DNA of 64,000 nucleotides from an uncultured Eubacteriales bacterium (GCA_900546845.1 UREK01000009.1:1-64000), one strand, 5' to 3'; numbered from the stretch's first letter, positions 16,937 through 27,089 are shown. Notes: generated by a model from the letters alone, not told the origin. A program made the numbers and translations.

Positions 16937-17048
16937 GTATTTTGCGGTGCAAAATGTTCTTGTTGGGATAATCCCAAACCCTTTGCACTCTGATACTGTA
17001 ACGGTTAGAAATCTGTTTTTGGCAAAGAAACGGAAAGTGCGGTTGAGA

Positions 17049-17077
17049 TTGTAAAAAGCCGTCTAATATGCTATAAT
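17049..17077 (+). promoter_or_regulatory. Extended -10 promoter of the mod-res operon
   Basis: TTGTAA (17049-17054), 17 bp, TATAAT (17072-17077), with TGC directly before the -10 box (extended -10). It drives mod (start 17123) and probably res. Confidence 0.65.
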
Positions 17078-17122
17078 TTCCTCATAAAATTGGAAATTCC
17101 GCATATAACGGAGGAAAAGAAA

Positions 17123-19093
17123 ATGGCTGATACATTAGACGGGTTGAGCATGGATATAGAGGCCGAGAACAAGGCGCGGTTGCAAGCTGTTTTCCCGGAG
17201 TGCTTCACCGAGGGGAAATTAGACATTGATAAATTACTGTCCCTCTGCGGGGAATATATCACCGATGATTATGAGAAGTACGAATTTAAGTGGAAAGGCA
17301 AAAGCGACTGTCTGCGCTTGGCGCAGCGGCGCAGTACGGCGACCTTGCGCCCTTGCGCTGCCGAGAGCGTCAATTTTGACACGACCCAAAACCTTTATAT
17401 CGAGGGCGACAATCTGGAAGTGTTGAAGCTGCTCCAAAAATCCTACTTCCGCAAAGTCAAAATGATATACATAGACCCGCCGTATAATACGGGCAACGAT
17501 TTTGTGTATGAGGACGATTTTGCCGACCCCATGCGGCGGTATGTGGAGGTTACGCAGCAGACCACAAAGAGCAACCCCGAAACAATGGGGCGGTATCATA
17601 CAAACTGGCTGAATATGATGTACCCCCGCTTGCGGCTTGCCGCTAACCTTTTGCGGGACGATGGAGTTATTTTTATTTCCATTGACGATAACGAGGTGGA
17701 TAATCTAAAAAAGTTGTGTAATGAAGTTTTCGGGGAAGAAAACTTTGTAGGAAATATCATTTGGAAAAATGCAACTGACAACAACCCAACACAAATTGCC
17801 GTTGAACATGAATACATTTTGTGTTATGCAAAACGTAAAGACACAGCAGAAGCAGTTTGGAAAACGAAAGTATCTGCCGTGAAAAATATTCTCGTTGAAA
17901 TTGGAAAGAAACTGAACGATGAATATGATGACGAAGCCATATTGCAAAGTGCATATTCTGATTGGTTGAAGAAGAATAAGGCGTTTTTGTGGCCGCTTGA
18001 TAGATATAAATATATTGATAAAGGTGGCGTTTATACAGGTAGTCAATCCGTTCATAACCCCGGACGCGAAGGATACCGTTACGACATTATCCACCCCAAA
18101 ACAGGCAAACCTTGTGTTCAGCCATTATTGGGCTATCGTTTTCCCGAGCACACAATGCAAGCCCTTATTTCAGAGGGAAAAATCTTGTTTGGGAGCGATG
18201 AAAAGAAAATAGTTGAATTAAAAGTATATGCAAAAGACTACGAAGAAAAGTTATCAAGTATTTTTGAATTGGACGGGCGTATAGGCGCATACGACCTAAA
18301 AGGTTTATTTGGAGAAAAGCCTATTTTTAGTAATCCAAAACCTGTTCAGTTAATTCAAAGATTGTTGTCTTTCATAACGACTGATAATGATATTGTTTTA
18401 GACTTTTTCGCAGGAAGTGCAACAACCGCACACGCCGTTATGGAATTAAATAAAGTTGATGGAAAATCCCGAAAAATGATAAGTGTTCAATTACCCGAAA
18501 ATCTTGATATTAACTTTTCAACGGCAGAGCAAAAAGCAAAATCTATCATAGGAAATTCGATTGACTTTCTTAATTCAATAGGCAAGCCGCACTATATTAC
18601 TGAAATTGGCAAGGAACGTATCCGCCGCGCCGGAAAGAAAATCCTTGAAACGCTTGACGGGGACAAGCCCCCCGTTGACGTGGGTTTTAAGGTATTCAAA
18701 TTGGACACGTCCAACATGAAGCTGTGGGACGACACCCCCATTGAGGGCGGCGACCTTGAAACGCTCTTTGACCGTATCGAGGGGCATATCGACGGATTGA
18801 AGCCAGACCGCAGCGACGAGGACTTGATTTTTGAGATTCTCTTGAAAATGGGCTACCCCTTGACCGCCGGACTTGCCGCCTTTGACGTGGACGGGCTGAC
18901 CGTTTACAAAGTGGACAGCGGCGAAATGCTCATTTGCTTGCAGCCGGGTATCACCGCCGAGCATATCGAGAAAATGGCGGCCTTATCCCCGCAGAAAATC
19001 GTCCTTGCCGGACACAGCCTTGCAGACAGCAGCACAAAGGCCAACGCCTTTTATCTGCTTGAAAACCGGGGCATTGAGCTAAAAACTGTGTAA
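17123..19093 (+). CDS. mod: Type III restriction-modification methyltransferase (Mod)
   Basis: A 656-residue DNA methyltransferase, probably making N6-methyladenine. Catalytic motif IV DPPYNTG (118-124) comes before the AdoMet-binding motif DFFAGSATTAHAV (about 430), the order of beta-class enzymes that include type III Mod. The variable middle (about 210-400) is the target recognition domain. It is more AT-rich than the ends, suggesting domain exchange. The start at 17123 follows ACGGAGG. Res begins 14 bp after the stop. Mod methylates the asymmetric site and is needed for Res cleavage. Confidence 0.92.
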   Translation: MADTLDGLSMDIEAENKARLQAVFPECFTEGKLDIDKLLSLCGEYITDDYEKYEFKWKGKSDCLRLAQRRSTATLRPCAAESVNFDTTQNLYIEGDNLEVLKLLQKSYFRKVKMIYIDPPYNTGNDFVYEDDFADPMRRYVEVTQQTTKSNPETMGRYHTNWLNMMYPRLRLAANLLRDDGVIFISIDDNEVDNLKKLCNEVFGEENFVGNIIWKNATDNNPTQIAVEHEYILCYAKRKDTAEAVWKTKVSAVKNILVEIGKKLNDEYDDEAILQSAYSDWLKKNKAFLWPLDRYKYIDKGGVYTGSQSVHNPGREGYRYDIIHPKTGKPCVQPLLGYRFPEHTMQALISEGKILFGSDEKKIVELKVYAKDYEEKLSSIFELDGRIGAYDLKGLFGEKPIFSNPKPVQLIQRLLSFITTDNDIVLDFFAGSATTAHAVMELNKVDGKSRKMISVQLPENLDINFSTAEQKAKSIIGNSIDFLNSIGKPHYITEIGKERIRRAGKKILETLDGDKPPVDVGFKVFKLDTSNMKLWDDTPIEGGDLETLFDRIEGHIDGLKPDRSDEDLIFEILLKMGYPLTAGLAAFDVDGLTVYKVDSGEMLICLQPGITAEHIEKMAALSPQKIVLAGHSLADSSTKANAFYLLENRGIELKTV

Positions 19094-19107
19094 AGGGGGC
19101 GGCGGTA

Positions 19108-22100
19108 TTGAAGCTGAAGTTTAAGCAGCAGGACTTCCAGACCGACGCGGTAAATGCAGTTTGCGCCCTCTTTGACGGGCAGCAGCGGCAGACATCCACC
19201 TTTAGCATGGAGCAAAGTGGCGGGCAAATGGAGCTGTTCGCAAGTGTGGGCGTTTCCAACGCGCTCTACATAGACGACGGACGCATGACCGAGAATATGC
19301 GGGCGGTACAACGGAAAAACCTTTTGCCCCAGACCGACGACTTGCAGGGGCGGCAGTTTTCCATCGAAATGGAAACCGGGACGGGCAAGACCTATGTTTA
19401 TACGAAAACTGTCTATGAGTTAAACCGTCTGTATGGCTTTACAAAATTTATCGTCGTTGTGCCGAGCGTGGCAATCCGCGAGGGCGTATATAAATCCTTG
19501 CAGACGACGCAGGAGCATTTTTCCGCACTCTATGACAACACCCCTTGCCGCTATTTTATCTACAACAGCGCGAAGCTGTCCGACGTGCGGCAGTTTGCGA
19601 CCAGCGCAAATATTGAGATTATGATTATCAACATTGACGCTTTCCGAAAAGCTGAAAACGTCATCAATCAGCAACAGGACAGATTGAACGGCGACGCAGC
19701 AATCAGCTACATACAGGCGACCCATCCTATTGTTATCATTGACGAGCCGCAGAGCGTGGACAATACCCAAAAGGCCAAAGACGCTATTGCGTCCCTTGCG
19801 CCGTTGTGCGTGTTCCGCTATTCCGCGACCCACCGGGAAAAGATAAATCTGCTTTACCGCTTGACCCCCGTTGACGCTTACCAGATGGGACTTGTCAAGC
19901 AGATATGCGTATCCTCTAATCAGGCGGCAGGCGGCTTTAACAAGCCTTATATCAAGCTGCTGTCCGTTTCGGGCGAGGACGGTTTTCGGGCGCGGGTAGA
20001 AATCGACATTGAGGGCAAGAACGGGAAAGTGAGCCGCAAGGCCGTTACCGTCAAACCGGACGCGGACTTGCACAAACTGTCCGGCTATCGCGGGATATAT
20101 GAGGGTTACACCGTTACCGGCATTGACTGTACGCCCGGCATGGAGCAAATCGAGCTTAGCAATACCGAAGTCGTGTGTTTGGGAAAAGCCATAGGCGATA
20201 TTGATGAAAATATCATCAAGCGTATGCAGATACGCCGCACCATTGAGGCGCATTTGGACAAAGAATTGCGCTACACCGAAAAGGGTATTAAGGTCTTGTC
20301 CCTGTTCTTTATCGACGAGGTAAAGAAATACCGCGACCCGGAGGGTGGCAAGGGGATTTATGCGCAGATGTTCGAGGAATTGTATGCGGAATTGATTGCC
20401 CTGCCAAAGTACGCGGAATTACGCCGACGTTTTCCCGCCGACGCGGGGCGCGTCCACGACGGGTATTTTTCGCAGGACAAAAAGGGCCGCTATAAGGACA
20501 CCAAGGGCGACACGCAGGACGATTACAGCACCTATAACACGATTATGAAAGATAAGGAATGGCTGTTGTCCTTTGATTGTCCCTTGCGCTTTATTTTCTC
20601 TCACAGCGCATTAAAAGAGGGCTGGGACAATCCGAATGTCTTTCAAGTCTGTACGCTGATTGAGCAGAAAAGCACCTTGACGGCACGGCAAAAGGTAGGG
20701 CGCGGCTTGCGCCTTTGCGTCAACCAAGACGGGGAGCGTATTGAGGACAGGAATATCAACCTTTTGCACGTTATGGCAAATGAAAGTTTTACGGAGTTTG
20801 CCGACAATCTGCAAAAGGAAATCGAGGAAGAAACAGGCGTAAAGTTTGGAGTTTTGCCGCTTGATTTGTTCAGCGGTATGGTATTTGAGGAAACGAAGAC
20901 CGTGGAAACGCCGCTGACCGTGGAACAGGCAGAAACGCTCCTGGCCCACCTTGCAGGCGAGGGATTTATTAAGACCGACACGCCTGCGCCGGAGGTTTCC
21001 CCCGAACTGCCGAAAGAATTGGAAGCGGCGAAGCAAAAGGCCGTTGAGGTTATCGCCCGCGAGGGCGGCATTACCCCCGCAGCGGTTACGCAGCTAACGG
21101 CGCAGAAAACCGTTGTCGTCCAAAATGCGCTGACCTATGACGACGCGCAGCAGCTTATGACCCACTTTGAGAACAAGGGCTATATCACCAAATCCGGCAG
21201 GATAAAAGACAACATGAAAGCCGCTATACAGGAAGGAACGCTTGACTTGCCCCCCCGCTTTGAAAGTGCGCGGGCGCAGCTTGTGGCAGCAATCCGGCGC
21301 GCCGACACAAAGCCACCTGTCCGGGACGCTTCCCGCGACGTAACGGTACGTCTGAAAAAGGAAGTCACTGTATCGCCGGAGTTTTTAGAGTTGTGGGACA
21401 AGGTAAAGCAAAAGACTACTTACCGCGTCCAAATCGACGAGGACGAATTGATACGCCGGAGCGTTGCGGCCTTAAAGGACATGGAGCCGATACCCAAAGC
21501 GCGGATTGTGACCCAGACGGCAGATATTCAAATTGACAACCCCGGCGTAACCTACACCGAGCGCGGTATCAAGACTTCCGACCTTGCGGATAGCTATTCT
21601 TCCTTGCCGAATATCCTTGCTATCCTTGACGGGCAGACGTTGGCACGGCGCAGCGTGATAGCGGAAATCTTGAAGCAAAGCGGGCGAGGACAGGACTTTT
21701 TGAATAACCCGCAGATGTTCCTTGAGAACGCCGCCGAGATTATCCGGGACGCTTGCTATTCCCTTGCCATTGATGGTATCAGCTACAAAAAGCTGTACGG
21801 TGCGGAATACTATGTGCAGGAGATATTCGACAGCGCAGAGCTTATAGCAAATCTTGACCGAAATGCCGTAGCAGTGGAACATAGCATATATGACTACATC
21901 ATTTACGACAGCCCGACAGTTGAAAAGCCCTTTGCCCGTGCGCTTGATGAGGACCCAGATGTAAAGATGTTTTTCAAGCTGCCAAGCCGCTTTAAGATAG
22001 ACACCCCCATAGGGACGTATAATCCCGATTGGGCGGTCTATGTTGAGATTGACGGCATGAAAAAGTTGTACTTCATCCTTGAAACAAAGGGCAGCACGAA

Positions 22101-22236
22101 TGAACTTGATTTGCGTGGGCGGGAAGCCCTGAAAATCCGTTGTGGTAAGGCGCATTTCAAGGCTCTTGACAGCGGTATAGAGTTGCATACTGCTACAAAG
22201 TGGGGAGATTTTAAGATACAAAACGCTAATATATGA
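19108..22236 (+). CDS. res: Type III restriction enzyme, Res subunit
   Basis: A 1042-residue helicase-nuclease. Superfamily 2 helicase motifs: Walker A EMETGTGKTYVY (about 91), DEPQSVD as motif II, YSATHRE as motif III, and ARQKVGRGLRL as motif VI. The C-terminal nuclease holds the PD-(D/E)xK pattern YNPDWAVYV...LYFILETKG (about 975-1000). With Mod it senses two unmethylated sites and cuts. The start is a TTG at 19108 after AAGGGGG. Length is normal and no frame break is seen, so the system should be active. Confidence 0.92.
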   Translation: MKLKFKQQDFQTDAVNAVCALFDGQQRQTSTFSMEQSGGQMELFASVGVSNALYIDDGRMTENMRAVQRKNLLPQTDDLQGRQFSIEMETGTGKTYVYTKTVYELNRLYGFTKFIVVVPSVAIREGVYKSLQTTQEHFSALYDNTPCRYFIYNSAKLSDVRQFATSANIEIMIINIDAFRKAENVINQQQDRLNGDAAISYIQATHPIVIIDEPQSVDNTQKAKDAIASLAPLCVFRYSATHREKINLLYRLTPVDAYQMGLVKQICVSSNQAAGGFNKPYIKLLSVSGEDGFRARVEIDIEGKNGKVSRKAVTVKPDADLHKLSGYRGIYEGYTVTGIDCTPGMEQIELSNTEVVCLGKAIGDIDENIIKRMQIRRTIEAHLDKELRYTEKGIKVLSLFFIDEVKKYRDPEGGKGIYAQMFEELYAELIALPKYAELRRRFPADAGRVHDGYFSQDKKGRYKDTKGDTQDDYSTYNTIMKDKEWLLSFDCPLRFIFSHSALKEGWDNPNVFQVCTLIEQKSTLTARQKVGRGLRLCVNQDGERIEDRNINLLHVMANESFTEFADNLQKEIEEETGVKFGVLPLDLFSGMVFEETKTVETPLTVEQAETLLAHLAGEGFIKTDTPAPEVSPELPKELEAAKQKAVEVIAREGGITPAAVTQLTAQKTVVVQNALTYDDAQQLMTHFENKGYITKSGRIKDNMKAAIQEGTLDLPPRFESARAQLVAAIRRADTKPPVRDASRDVTVRLKKEVTVSPEFLELWDKVKQKTTYRVQIDEDELIRRSVAALKDMEPIPKARIVTQTADIQIDNPGVTYTERGIKTSDLADSYSSLPNILAILDGQTLARRSVIAEILKQSGRGQDFLNNPQMFLENAAEIIRDACYSLAIDGISYKKLYGAEYYVQEIFDSAELIANLDRNAVAVEHSIYDYIIYDSPTVEKPFARALDEDPDVKMFFKLPSRFKIDTPIGTYNPDWAVYVEIDGMKKLYFILETKGSTNELDLRGREALKIRCGKAHFKALDSGIELHTATKWGDFKIQNANI

Positions 22237-22561
22237 TAGCTTTTGCACTCTTATCCTTTCGCTTCCGCTCCGACACTGAAAGGAATGAAATGGGTAATTG
22301 ATATAGTCAGTAATTATTTAATCTTTACTTTGTATATCTTTATTTAATTGCGTTGGTTTTTCCAATACCGGCGGCAAAGATATATTACACTCAAAAAGTG
22401 TTCATAACTCTAATATATCTTTTTGAGGGAGCAGAGCGTTACGCAATAGGCGCGTATTTCCCGTTGATTTAAGCGGTCTTGCAGACGCGAAAATGGCAGA
22501 GCAAAGGTATGATACTCTGACCCCTGAAAACGGCGTTCTACTGCGTAACAAAAAAGAAAAA
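22237..22561. other. AT-rich stretch inside the right end of the element
   Basis: No recognisable gene. It contains a long inverted repeat, AAAGATATATTA (22376-22387) and TAATATATCTTT (22411-22422), on either side of a 23 bp loop that itself has CACTC...GTG. Such a structure near a mobile-element end may be a regulatory or processing site. Confidence 0.5.
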
Positions 22562-22627
22562 GGACGAGTGAAAAGCGATTGCTTTTCACTCGTCCTTTTC
22601 TGCACCCCTGTATGGCAGCTACCCTAA
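22493..22627 (+). pseudogene. Possible remnant reading frame near the right end
   Basis: A 44-codon frame beginning MAEQRYDTLTPENGVLLRN and open upstream for another 23 codons, without a ribosome binding site. The first 20 residues look protein-like, but the second half runs through the terminator hairpin. It may be the remnant of a gene from a related element. I cannot assign a family. Confidence 0.3.
22562..22599. terminator. Strong hairpin near the right end of the element
   Basis: GGACGAGTGAAAAGC and GCTTTTCACTCGTCC form a perfect 15 bp stem around GATT, followed by TTTT. It should stop transcription leaving res towards glnA, and on the minus strand might end glnA read-through now that its own terminator is split. 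Confidence 0.8.
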
Positions 22628-22691
22628 TTCAATTTGTCGGTTGATACTGTTTTATGAGTAGCTACCAAAGGGCGGCCTTTTGCGGTTTTGT

Positions 22692-24122
22692 TTACAGGTC
22701 GTAATACTTAGCGAATTCCGCCGGGTGCGGCACGCGGTTGATCTGCTCCGCCTCGCGGCGCTTCTTGGCGACCCACTGCGCGAGCAGACGCTCCGGGAAT
22801 ACGCCGCCCGCCGTCAGGTAATCGTGATCGGCCTCGAGCGCGGCAAGCGCGTCCGGCAGGTTTGTAGGCAGCGCGCCGATTTTTGCCTTCTCCGCGTCAG
22901 GGAGCTCGAACAGGTTGAAGTCATACGGTCCCCAGCCCCGCTCGTGCGGGTTGATCTTGTTCTTTACGCCGTCCAGGCCCGCCATCAGGATCGCCGCATA
23001 GGCGTAATACGGGTTGCAGGTCGCGTCCGGGTTGCGCAGCTCAAAGCGCTTTTTATCCGGCGACTTCGCATAGGCCGGGATGCGCACAACCGCGCTGCGG
23101 TTGGCCATCGCATAGCCGATAGTAACAGGCGCTTCAAAGCCTGGTACCAGGCGGCGGAACGAATTCGTAGAAGGGTTCGTAAGCGCACAGAGCGAGGGGG
23201 CGTGCTGCAAAAGCCCGCCGATGAACCAAAGCGCAGTTTCGCTCAGGCCGCCGTAGCCGTTTTCATCGTAAAATACCGGCTTCCCATCCTTGAAGAGCAG
23301 CATATGCACATGCATGCCGTTTCCAGCCTCATCCCGAACGGGCTTTGGCATGAGCGTCGCGGTCCTGCCAGCCTGCGCAGCGGTGTTTTTGATGACATAT
23401 TTGATGAGCATCGTGTCGTCCGCCATGCGCGTCATCTCGCCCAGTTCGGTTTCGATCTCAAGCTGGCCGCAGCCGCCGACCTCGTGATGGTGGTATTTGA
23501 CCTGTACGCCCATCTCCGCCATGCGCAGGCACATTTCCGTGCGCAGGTCATTGGTGACGTCCTGCGGGAGGCCGATGTGATAGCCCCCCTTGTGCGGCAC
23601 CTGGTATCCGTTGTTTTCAAGCTCGCTGCCGGTGTTCCATTCCGCTTGGCGCGTATCCACGGCGTATCCCACGCGGTTCGGGTGCGTTTCATACTGCACA
23701 TGGTCGAACACATGGAACTCAAACTCCGGGCCAATGACCATCTTGTCCGCGATTCCGGTCTCCTGCAGATAGGCGGCGGCGCGCTTTGCAACGTTGCGCG
23801 GGTATTGGTCGAACGGGCGGTTGTGCGGCGTGTCGATGATCATCACGTCGCCCACCATGGTGAGCGTCGGCGTTTTCATGAATGGGTCGAGCGCCGCAGT
23901 GGAAAGATCCGGGATAAACACCATGTCGCTGTTCTCCACCGGCGCATAGCCGTAATTGCTCCCATCAAAACCGATGCCATAGCGCATCGTATCCTCGTTG
24001 AGCCGCTCCACGGGGATCGTAATGTGCCGCCACCGGCCGTCAAGGTCGGTCATCTTGAAGTCCACCATCCTTACCTGATGGGCCTTGCAGTAATCCTGCA
24101 CCTGTTCCAGTGTAGAAAACAT
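22692..24122 (-). CDS. glnA: Glutamine synthetase (type I)
   Basis: A 476-residue cytosolic enzyme joining ammonia to glutamate with ATP. Family motifs: VDFKMTDLDGRWRHITIP, GIGFDGSNYGYAPVENSDM, PEFEFHVF, HHHEVGGCGQLEIE, GNGMHVHM, and the NPSTNSFRRLVPGFEAP and RNPDATCNPYYAYAA segments. The tail after INPHERGWGPYDFNLF differs from the classic short form. Start 24122 is chosen because GGAGG is seven bases upstream; an in-frame ATG 12 bp earlier overlaps that site. Its terminator at 22668-22680 has been interrupted by the integrative element. Promoter at 24213-24242. Confidence 0.95.
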   Translation of the reverse strand: MFSTLEQVQDYCKAHQVRMVDFKMTDLDGRWRHITIPVERLNEDTMRYGIGFDGSNYGYAPVENSDMVFIPDLSTAALDPFMKTPTLTMVGDVMIIDTPHNRPFDQYPRNVAKRAAAYLQETGIADKMVIGPEFEFHVFDHVQYETHPNRVGYAVDTRQAEWNTGSELENNGYQVPHKGGYHIGLPQDVTNDLRTEMCLRMAEMGVQVKYHHHEVGGCGQLEIETELGEMTRMADDTMLIKYVIKNTAAQAGRTATLMPKPVRDEAGNGMHVHMLLFKDGKPVFYDENGYGGLSETALWFIGGLLQHAPSLCALTNPSTNSFRRLVPGFEAPVTIGYAMANRSAVVRIPAYAKSPDKKRFELRNPDATCNPYYAYAAILMAGLDGVKNKINPHERGWGPYDFNLFELPDAEKAKIGALPTNLPDALAALEADHDYLTAGGVFPERLLAQWVAKKRREAEQINRVPHPAEFAKYYDL

Positions 24123-24212
24123 GTCTTCCTCCATATTGTCGTTTCATATTTGCCTTTTCCGGCCTATCCTTTGCGAAAGGTTTTTACGTGAATTTATTCT
24201 GTATTTGTTTAC

Positions 24213-24242
24213 AGTATGCCATTAACAGGGGGTATATGTCAA
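24213..24242 (-). promoter_or_regulatory. Promoter of glnA
   Basis: On the minus strand TTGACA (24237-24242), 18 bp, CATACT (24213-24218). No GlnR-type operator or glutamine riboswitch was recognised. Confidence 0.55.
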
Positions 24243-24480
24243 GTGCTTTTGCTGGGATATTCTGTATATTATTTTGCGTATGCAAAAGGCCGGAGCCAAG
24301 CCAGCCTTTCCTGTAAGCCGGAGGCTTTTGGCTCTAAACGCGCTTCTCCGGAGATATGCTATTTCCCCGCCATGCACAGGCCAATCACATCGCCGGGCAC
24401 AAGCATCTCCGCGTTGTTCTTTGTTGGTATAAGACTGGATTTGTCTTGAACCCGCATCCGTATTCGCTTGTTTTAACAAA
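24243..24480. other. Intergenic stretch without a supported gene
   Basis: Only a 32-codon minus-strand frame (24359-24457, ending MLVPGDVIGLCMAGK) looks mildly protein-like, but it has no ribosome binding site. It may be a gene fragment. Nothing else is recognised. Confidence 0.35.
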
Positions 24481-24512
24481 GAATCACCCCATTCGGATGA
24501 ATGGGGTGATTC
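24481..24512 (-). terminator. Perfect 14 bp terminator hairpin
   Basis: GAATCACCCCATTC and GAATGGGGTGATTC pair around GGAT and are followed on the minus strand by a T-rich tract (TTTGTTAAAA). It ends the transcript of the small membrane protein gene at 24547-24906. Confidence 0.8.
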
Positions 24513-24546
24513 GGCGTTCCGGTATTTTAAGCGTTTTTCGTTTTTA

Positions 24547-24906
24547 TCACTTTGCGCCTATCAGGTAGAGGATCGGGAGCAGGATCGCGGCGATGTTGCT
24601 CCAAGTGATCTGGAAACCGCCAAAAACAAAGCCGAGCACGGCCAGAACCAACAGGATAATGCCAAGCGTGCGGCACTGGGAGAGCTTGTTTTGCAGGCCT
24701 TTTACGCCTGCGACAAACTCCAAAATGCCGCCCAGGCACCCGATGATGACCGCGAGCACCGCAAGGATGCCAGCACCCGGCGCCCCCGCTGCGGCGAGCA
24801 GTCCCCCGCCGATGATGCCGATGATCGCAGTGATCACGGAGAAAACGCCGAAAATAAGGAACAATACGCTGATGACCTTCAGCAGAGTGCGATTGGAACC
24901 TTCCAT
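24547..24906 (-). CDS. Small four-helix membrane protein, function unknown
   Basis: A 119-residue protein with four hydrophobic helices (about 10-35, 45-65, 75-95, 98-117) and a Gly/Ala-rich second loop (GGGLLAAAGAPGAG). The start at 24906 has AAAGGAG upstream; the frame extends a little further but over that site. It lies about 120 bp downstream of the V-ATPase operon in the same direction, with no obvious terminator between, so it may be co-transcribed. No family recognised with certainty. Confidence 0.65.
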   Translation of the reverse strand: MEGSNRTLLKVISVLFLIFGVFSVITAIIGIIGGGLLAAAGAPGAGILAVLAVIIGCLGGILEFVAGVKGLQNKLSQCRTLGIILLVLAVLGFVFGGFQITWSNIAAILLPILYLIGAK

Positions 24907-25024
24907 ACAAAAAACTCCTTTCAAATTTCAAGCGGTTTTAGCATGGCTGCCGTTTGCGCATTCCATGCACAGCACCGCCCCCCAAACGGTGTTGCGAGGG
25001 CGATGGGGGCGCTTGGCGGTATGC

Positions 25025-25654
25025 TTATTGCTTCTGCGCAAGCATATCCTTGGTTTTCATGAGGCGGGTCAGGTTGCCGCGTTCATTCTCATCAAGCTTC
25101 ATCTTAATGGTTCGGATGGCCTCATCAAACTGCGGGATCATCACATACTCGAGCGCGTTCACACGCCGGCGCGTCTTTTCGATTTCGTCCGCAAGGCGGT
25201 TGCAGGTCTTTTCCACCTCCGCAAGCTCGATGAGCAGCGGCAAAAGCTCCGCAAAGGCCTGCACGGCCGCGTCAAGCTCCGCACTCGTGCCCACGATGCC
25301 ATACGGAAGCTCCACGTTGCCCACCGAAACCAGTTCCAGTTTTGGAACCACGACGGACAGTACATGCTGCGCCGAAACCTTGATCTCCGCAGGGCGTGCG
25401 GGATAGCAAAGCGCTTCCTCCACAGCCTCCGCGCGCATGGACGCGCGCGCCAGCACGAAGCCCTGCATCGCGGCAGCAAGTTTCTGCTCCACCTCCTCGC
25501 GTAGCGCGCGGTTGCGCCGCACGTACACGATGAAGCGGCGCACCATTTCGTCCCGCTTATCCTTCATCAGCTTATGCCCGCGCACGGCGACTTTCCGCTT
25601 CTTTTTGAGGTTGGAAAGCTCCATACGGGTAGGCTTCACATTCAAAGCTGCCAT
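25025..25654 (-). CDS. ntpD: V-type ATPase subunit D (central stalk)
   Basis: A 209-residue coiled-coil subunit. It opens with the family pattern NVKPTRMELSNLKKKRKVAVRGHKLMKDKRDEMVRRF and closes with a long helix including RRRVNALEYVMIPQF. It forms the rotor shaft inside the A3B3 head and couples ATP turnover to ion flow. Last gene of the nine-gene operon (H-I-K-E-C-F-A-B-D), matching the Enterococcus ntp order. RBS: GGAGGAGC. Confidence 0.93.
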   Translation of the reverse strand: MAALNVKPTRMELSNLKKKRKVAVRGHKLMKDKRDEMVRRFIVYVRRNRALREEVEQKLAAAMQGFVLARASMRAEAVEEALCYPARPAEIKVSAQHVLSVVVPKLELVSVGNVELPYGIVGTSAELDAAVQAFAELLPLLIELAEVEKTCNRLADEIEKTRRRVNALEYVMIPQFDEAIRTIKMKLDENERGNLTRLMKTKDMLAQKQ

Positions 25655-25700
25655 AGCTCCTCCAATTCCGCCGCCTTATGCGGCATTGGGTCCGTCAGGG

Positions 25701-27089
25701 TCACGCCTGTTCAGCCTCTGCCTTGGGCAGATACTTGTCGAGGTATTCGTCGCGGATACGCTTGAGTTCCGCGCGCGGCAGGATGGAAAGCAGCTTCCAG
25801 CCGATGTCCAGCGTTTCCTCGATGGAACGGTTCGTGTAATATCCCTGGGATACATATTCCGCCTCGAACGCATCCGCGAACTTCGCGTAGAGCTTATCCG
25901 TATCGGAAAGCGCGGCGTCGCCCAGGATGACCGCGAGCTCCTTTGCGTCCTTGCCGCGGGAATACGCGGCGAAGAGCTGGTTCATCGTATCCGCGTGATC
26001 CTCGCGCGTCTTGCCACGGCCGATGCCCTTGTCCTTCAAACGGGAGAGGGACGGCAGGACGTTGATCGGCGGCGTGATGCCCTTGCGATGCAGCTCGCGG
26101 GAGAGGATGATCTGCCCCTCGGTGATGTAGCCGGTCAGGTCGGGGATCGGATGGGTGATGTCGTCCTCCGGCATGGAGAGGATCGGGATCATCGTGATGG
26201 AGCCGCTGTTGTCCCGGATGCGGCCCGCGCGCTCATACATCGTCGCAAGGTCGGTGTAGAGATAGCCGGGGTAGCCGCGGCGGCCAGGAACTTCCTTGCG
26301 CGCGGCGGAAACCTCGCGCAGAGCTTCGGCATAGTTGGTGATGTCCGTGATGATGACAAGCACGTGCATGCCAAGATCGTAAGCGAGGTACTCCGCAGCG
26401 GTGATTGCCATGCGCGGGGTCGCAATACGCTCGATGGCCGGGTCGTTCGCAAGGTTCACGAACGTGACGGTGCGGTCGATTGCGCCGGTGGCGCGGAAAT
26501 CGTTGATGAAGAAGTCCGCCTCTTCAAACGTGATGCCGACCGCGGCGAACACGACGGCGAAGTTCTCGTCCTTGCCGCGCACACGTGCCTGGCGGGCGAT
26601 CTGCGCCGCAAGCTGGGCGTGCGGCAGGCCGGAGCCGGAGAACACCGGCAGCTTCTGGCCGCGCACGAGCGTGTTGAGGCCGTCGATGGCCGAGATGCCG
26701 GTCTGGATGAACTCGGAGGGATAGTCCCGCGCGGCGGGGTTCATCGGGTTGCCATTGATGTCCAGCCGCTTTTCGGGGATCAGCGCGGGGCCGTCGTCCT
26801 TGGGGCGGCCCATGCCGTCGAATACGCGGCCAAGCATGTCGGGCGCCACGGCCAGTTCGATGGAGCGGCCGAGGAAGCGCGCCTTGGAGTCGGAAATCCG
26901 GAGGCCCTGGGAGCCTTCAAAGAGCTGCAGCAGCGCCCGGTCGCCGTTGACTTCCAGCACGCGGCCATGGCGGATCTCGCCATTCTTCTGCTCGATCTCG
27001 ACCAGCTCGTCGTACTTGACGCCTTCGACGTGCTCTACCATCATCAGCGGGCCGGCGACTTCCTGAATCGTGCGATATTCCTTACGCAT
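25701..27089 (-). CDS. ntpB: V-type ATPase subunit B (regulatory nucleotide-binding)
   Basis: A 462-residue head subunit. It matches V-type B throughout: [35 protein letters not shown] in place of a canonical P-loop, [16 protein letters not shown], and [20 protein letters not shown]. It alternates with A subunits in the hexamer. Its start overlaps the end of the A gene by 8 bp, with GGAGG upstream. Length is typical. Confidence 0.95.
   Translation of the reverse strand: MRKEYRTIQEVAGPLMMVEHVEGVKYDELVEIEQKNGEIRHGRVLEVNGDRALLQLFEGSQGLRISDSKARFLGRSIELAVAPDMLGRVFDGMGRPKDDGPALIPEKRLDINGNPMNPAARDYPSEFIQTGISAIDGLNTLVRGQKLPVFSGSGLPHAQLAAQIARQARVRGKDENFAVVFAAVGITFEEADFFINDFRATGAIDRTVTFVNLANDPAIERIATPRMAITAAEYLAYDLGMHVLVIITDITNYAEALREVSAARKEVPGRRGYPGYLYTDLATMYERAGRIRDNSGSITMIPILSMPEDDITHPIPDLTGYITEGQIILSRELHRKGITPPINVLPSLSRLKDKGIGRGKTREDHADTMNQLFAAYSRGKDAKELAVILGDAALSDTDKLYAKFADAFEAEYVSQGYYTNRSIEETLDIGWKLLSILPRAELKRIRDEYLDKYLPKAEAEQA

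Noticed and set aside
22402..22605. A 67-codon minus-strand frame near the right end of the integrative element
   Set aside because: It crosses the 15 bp terminator stem and has no ribosome binding site.
24359..24457. A 32-codon minus-strand frame ending MLVPGDVIGLCMAGK
   Set aside because: Mildly protein-like but no ribosome binding site and too short to assign; possibly a gene fragment.
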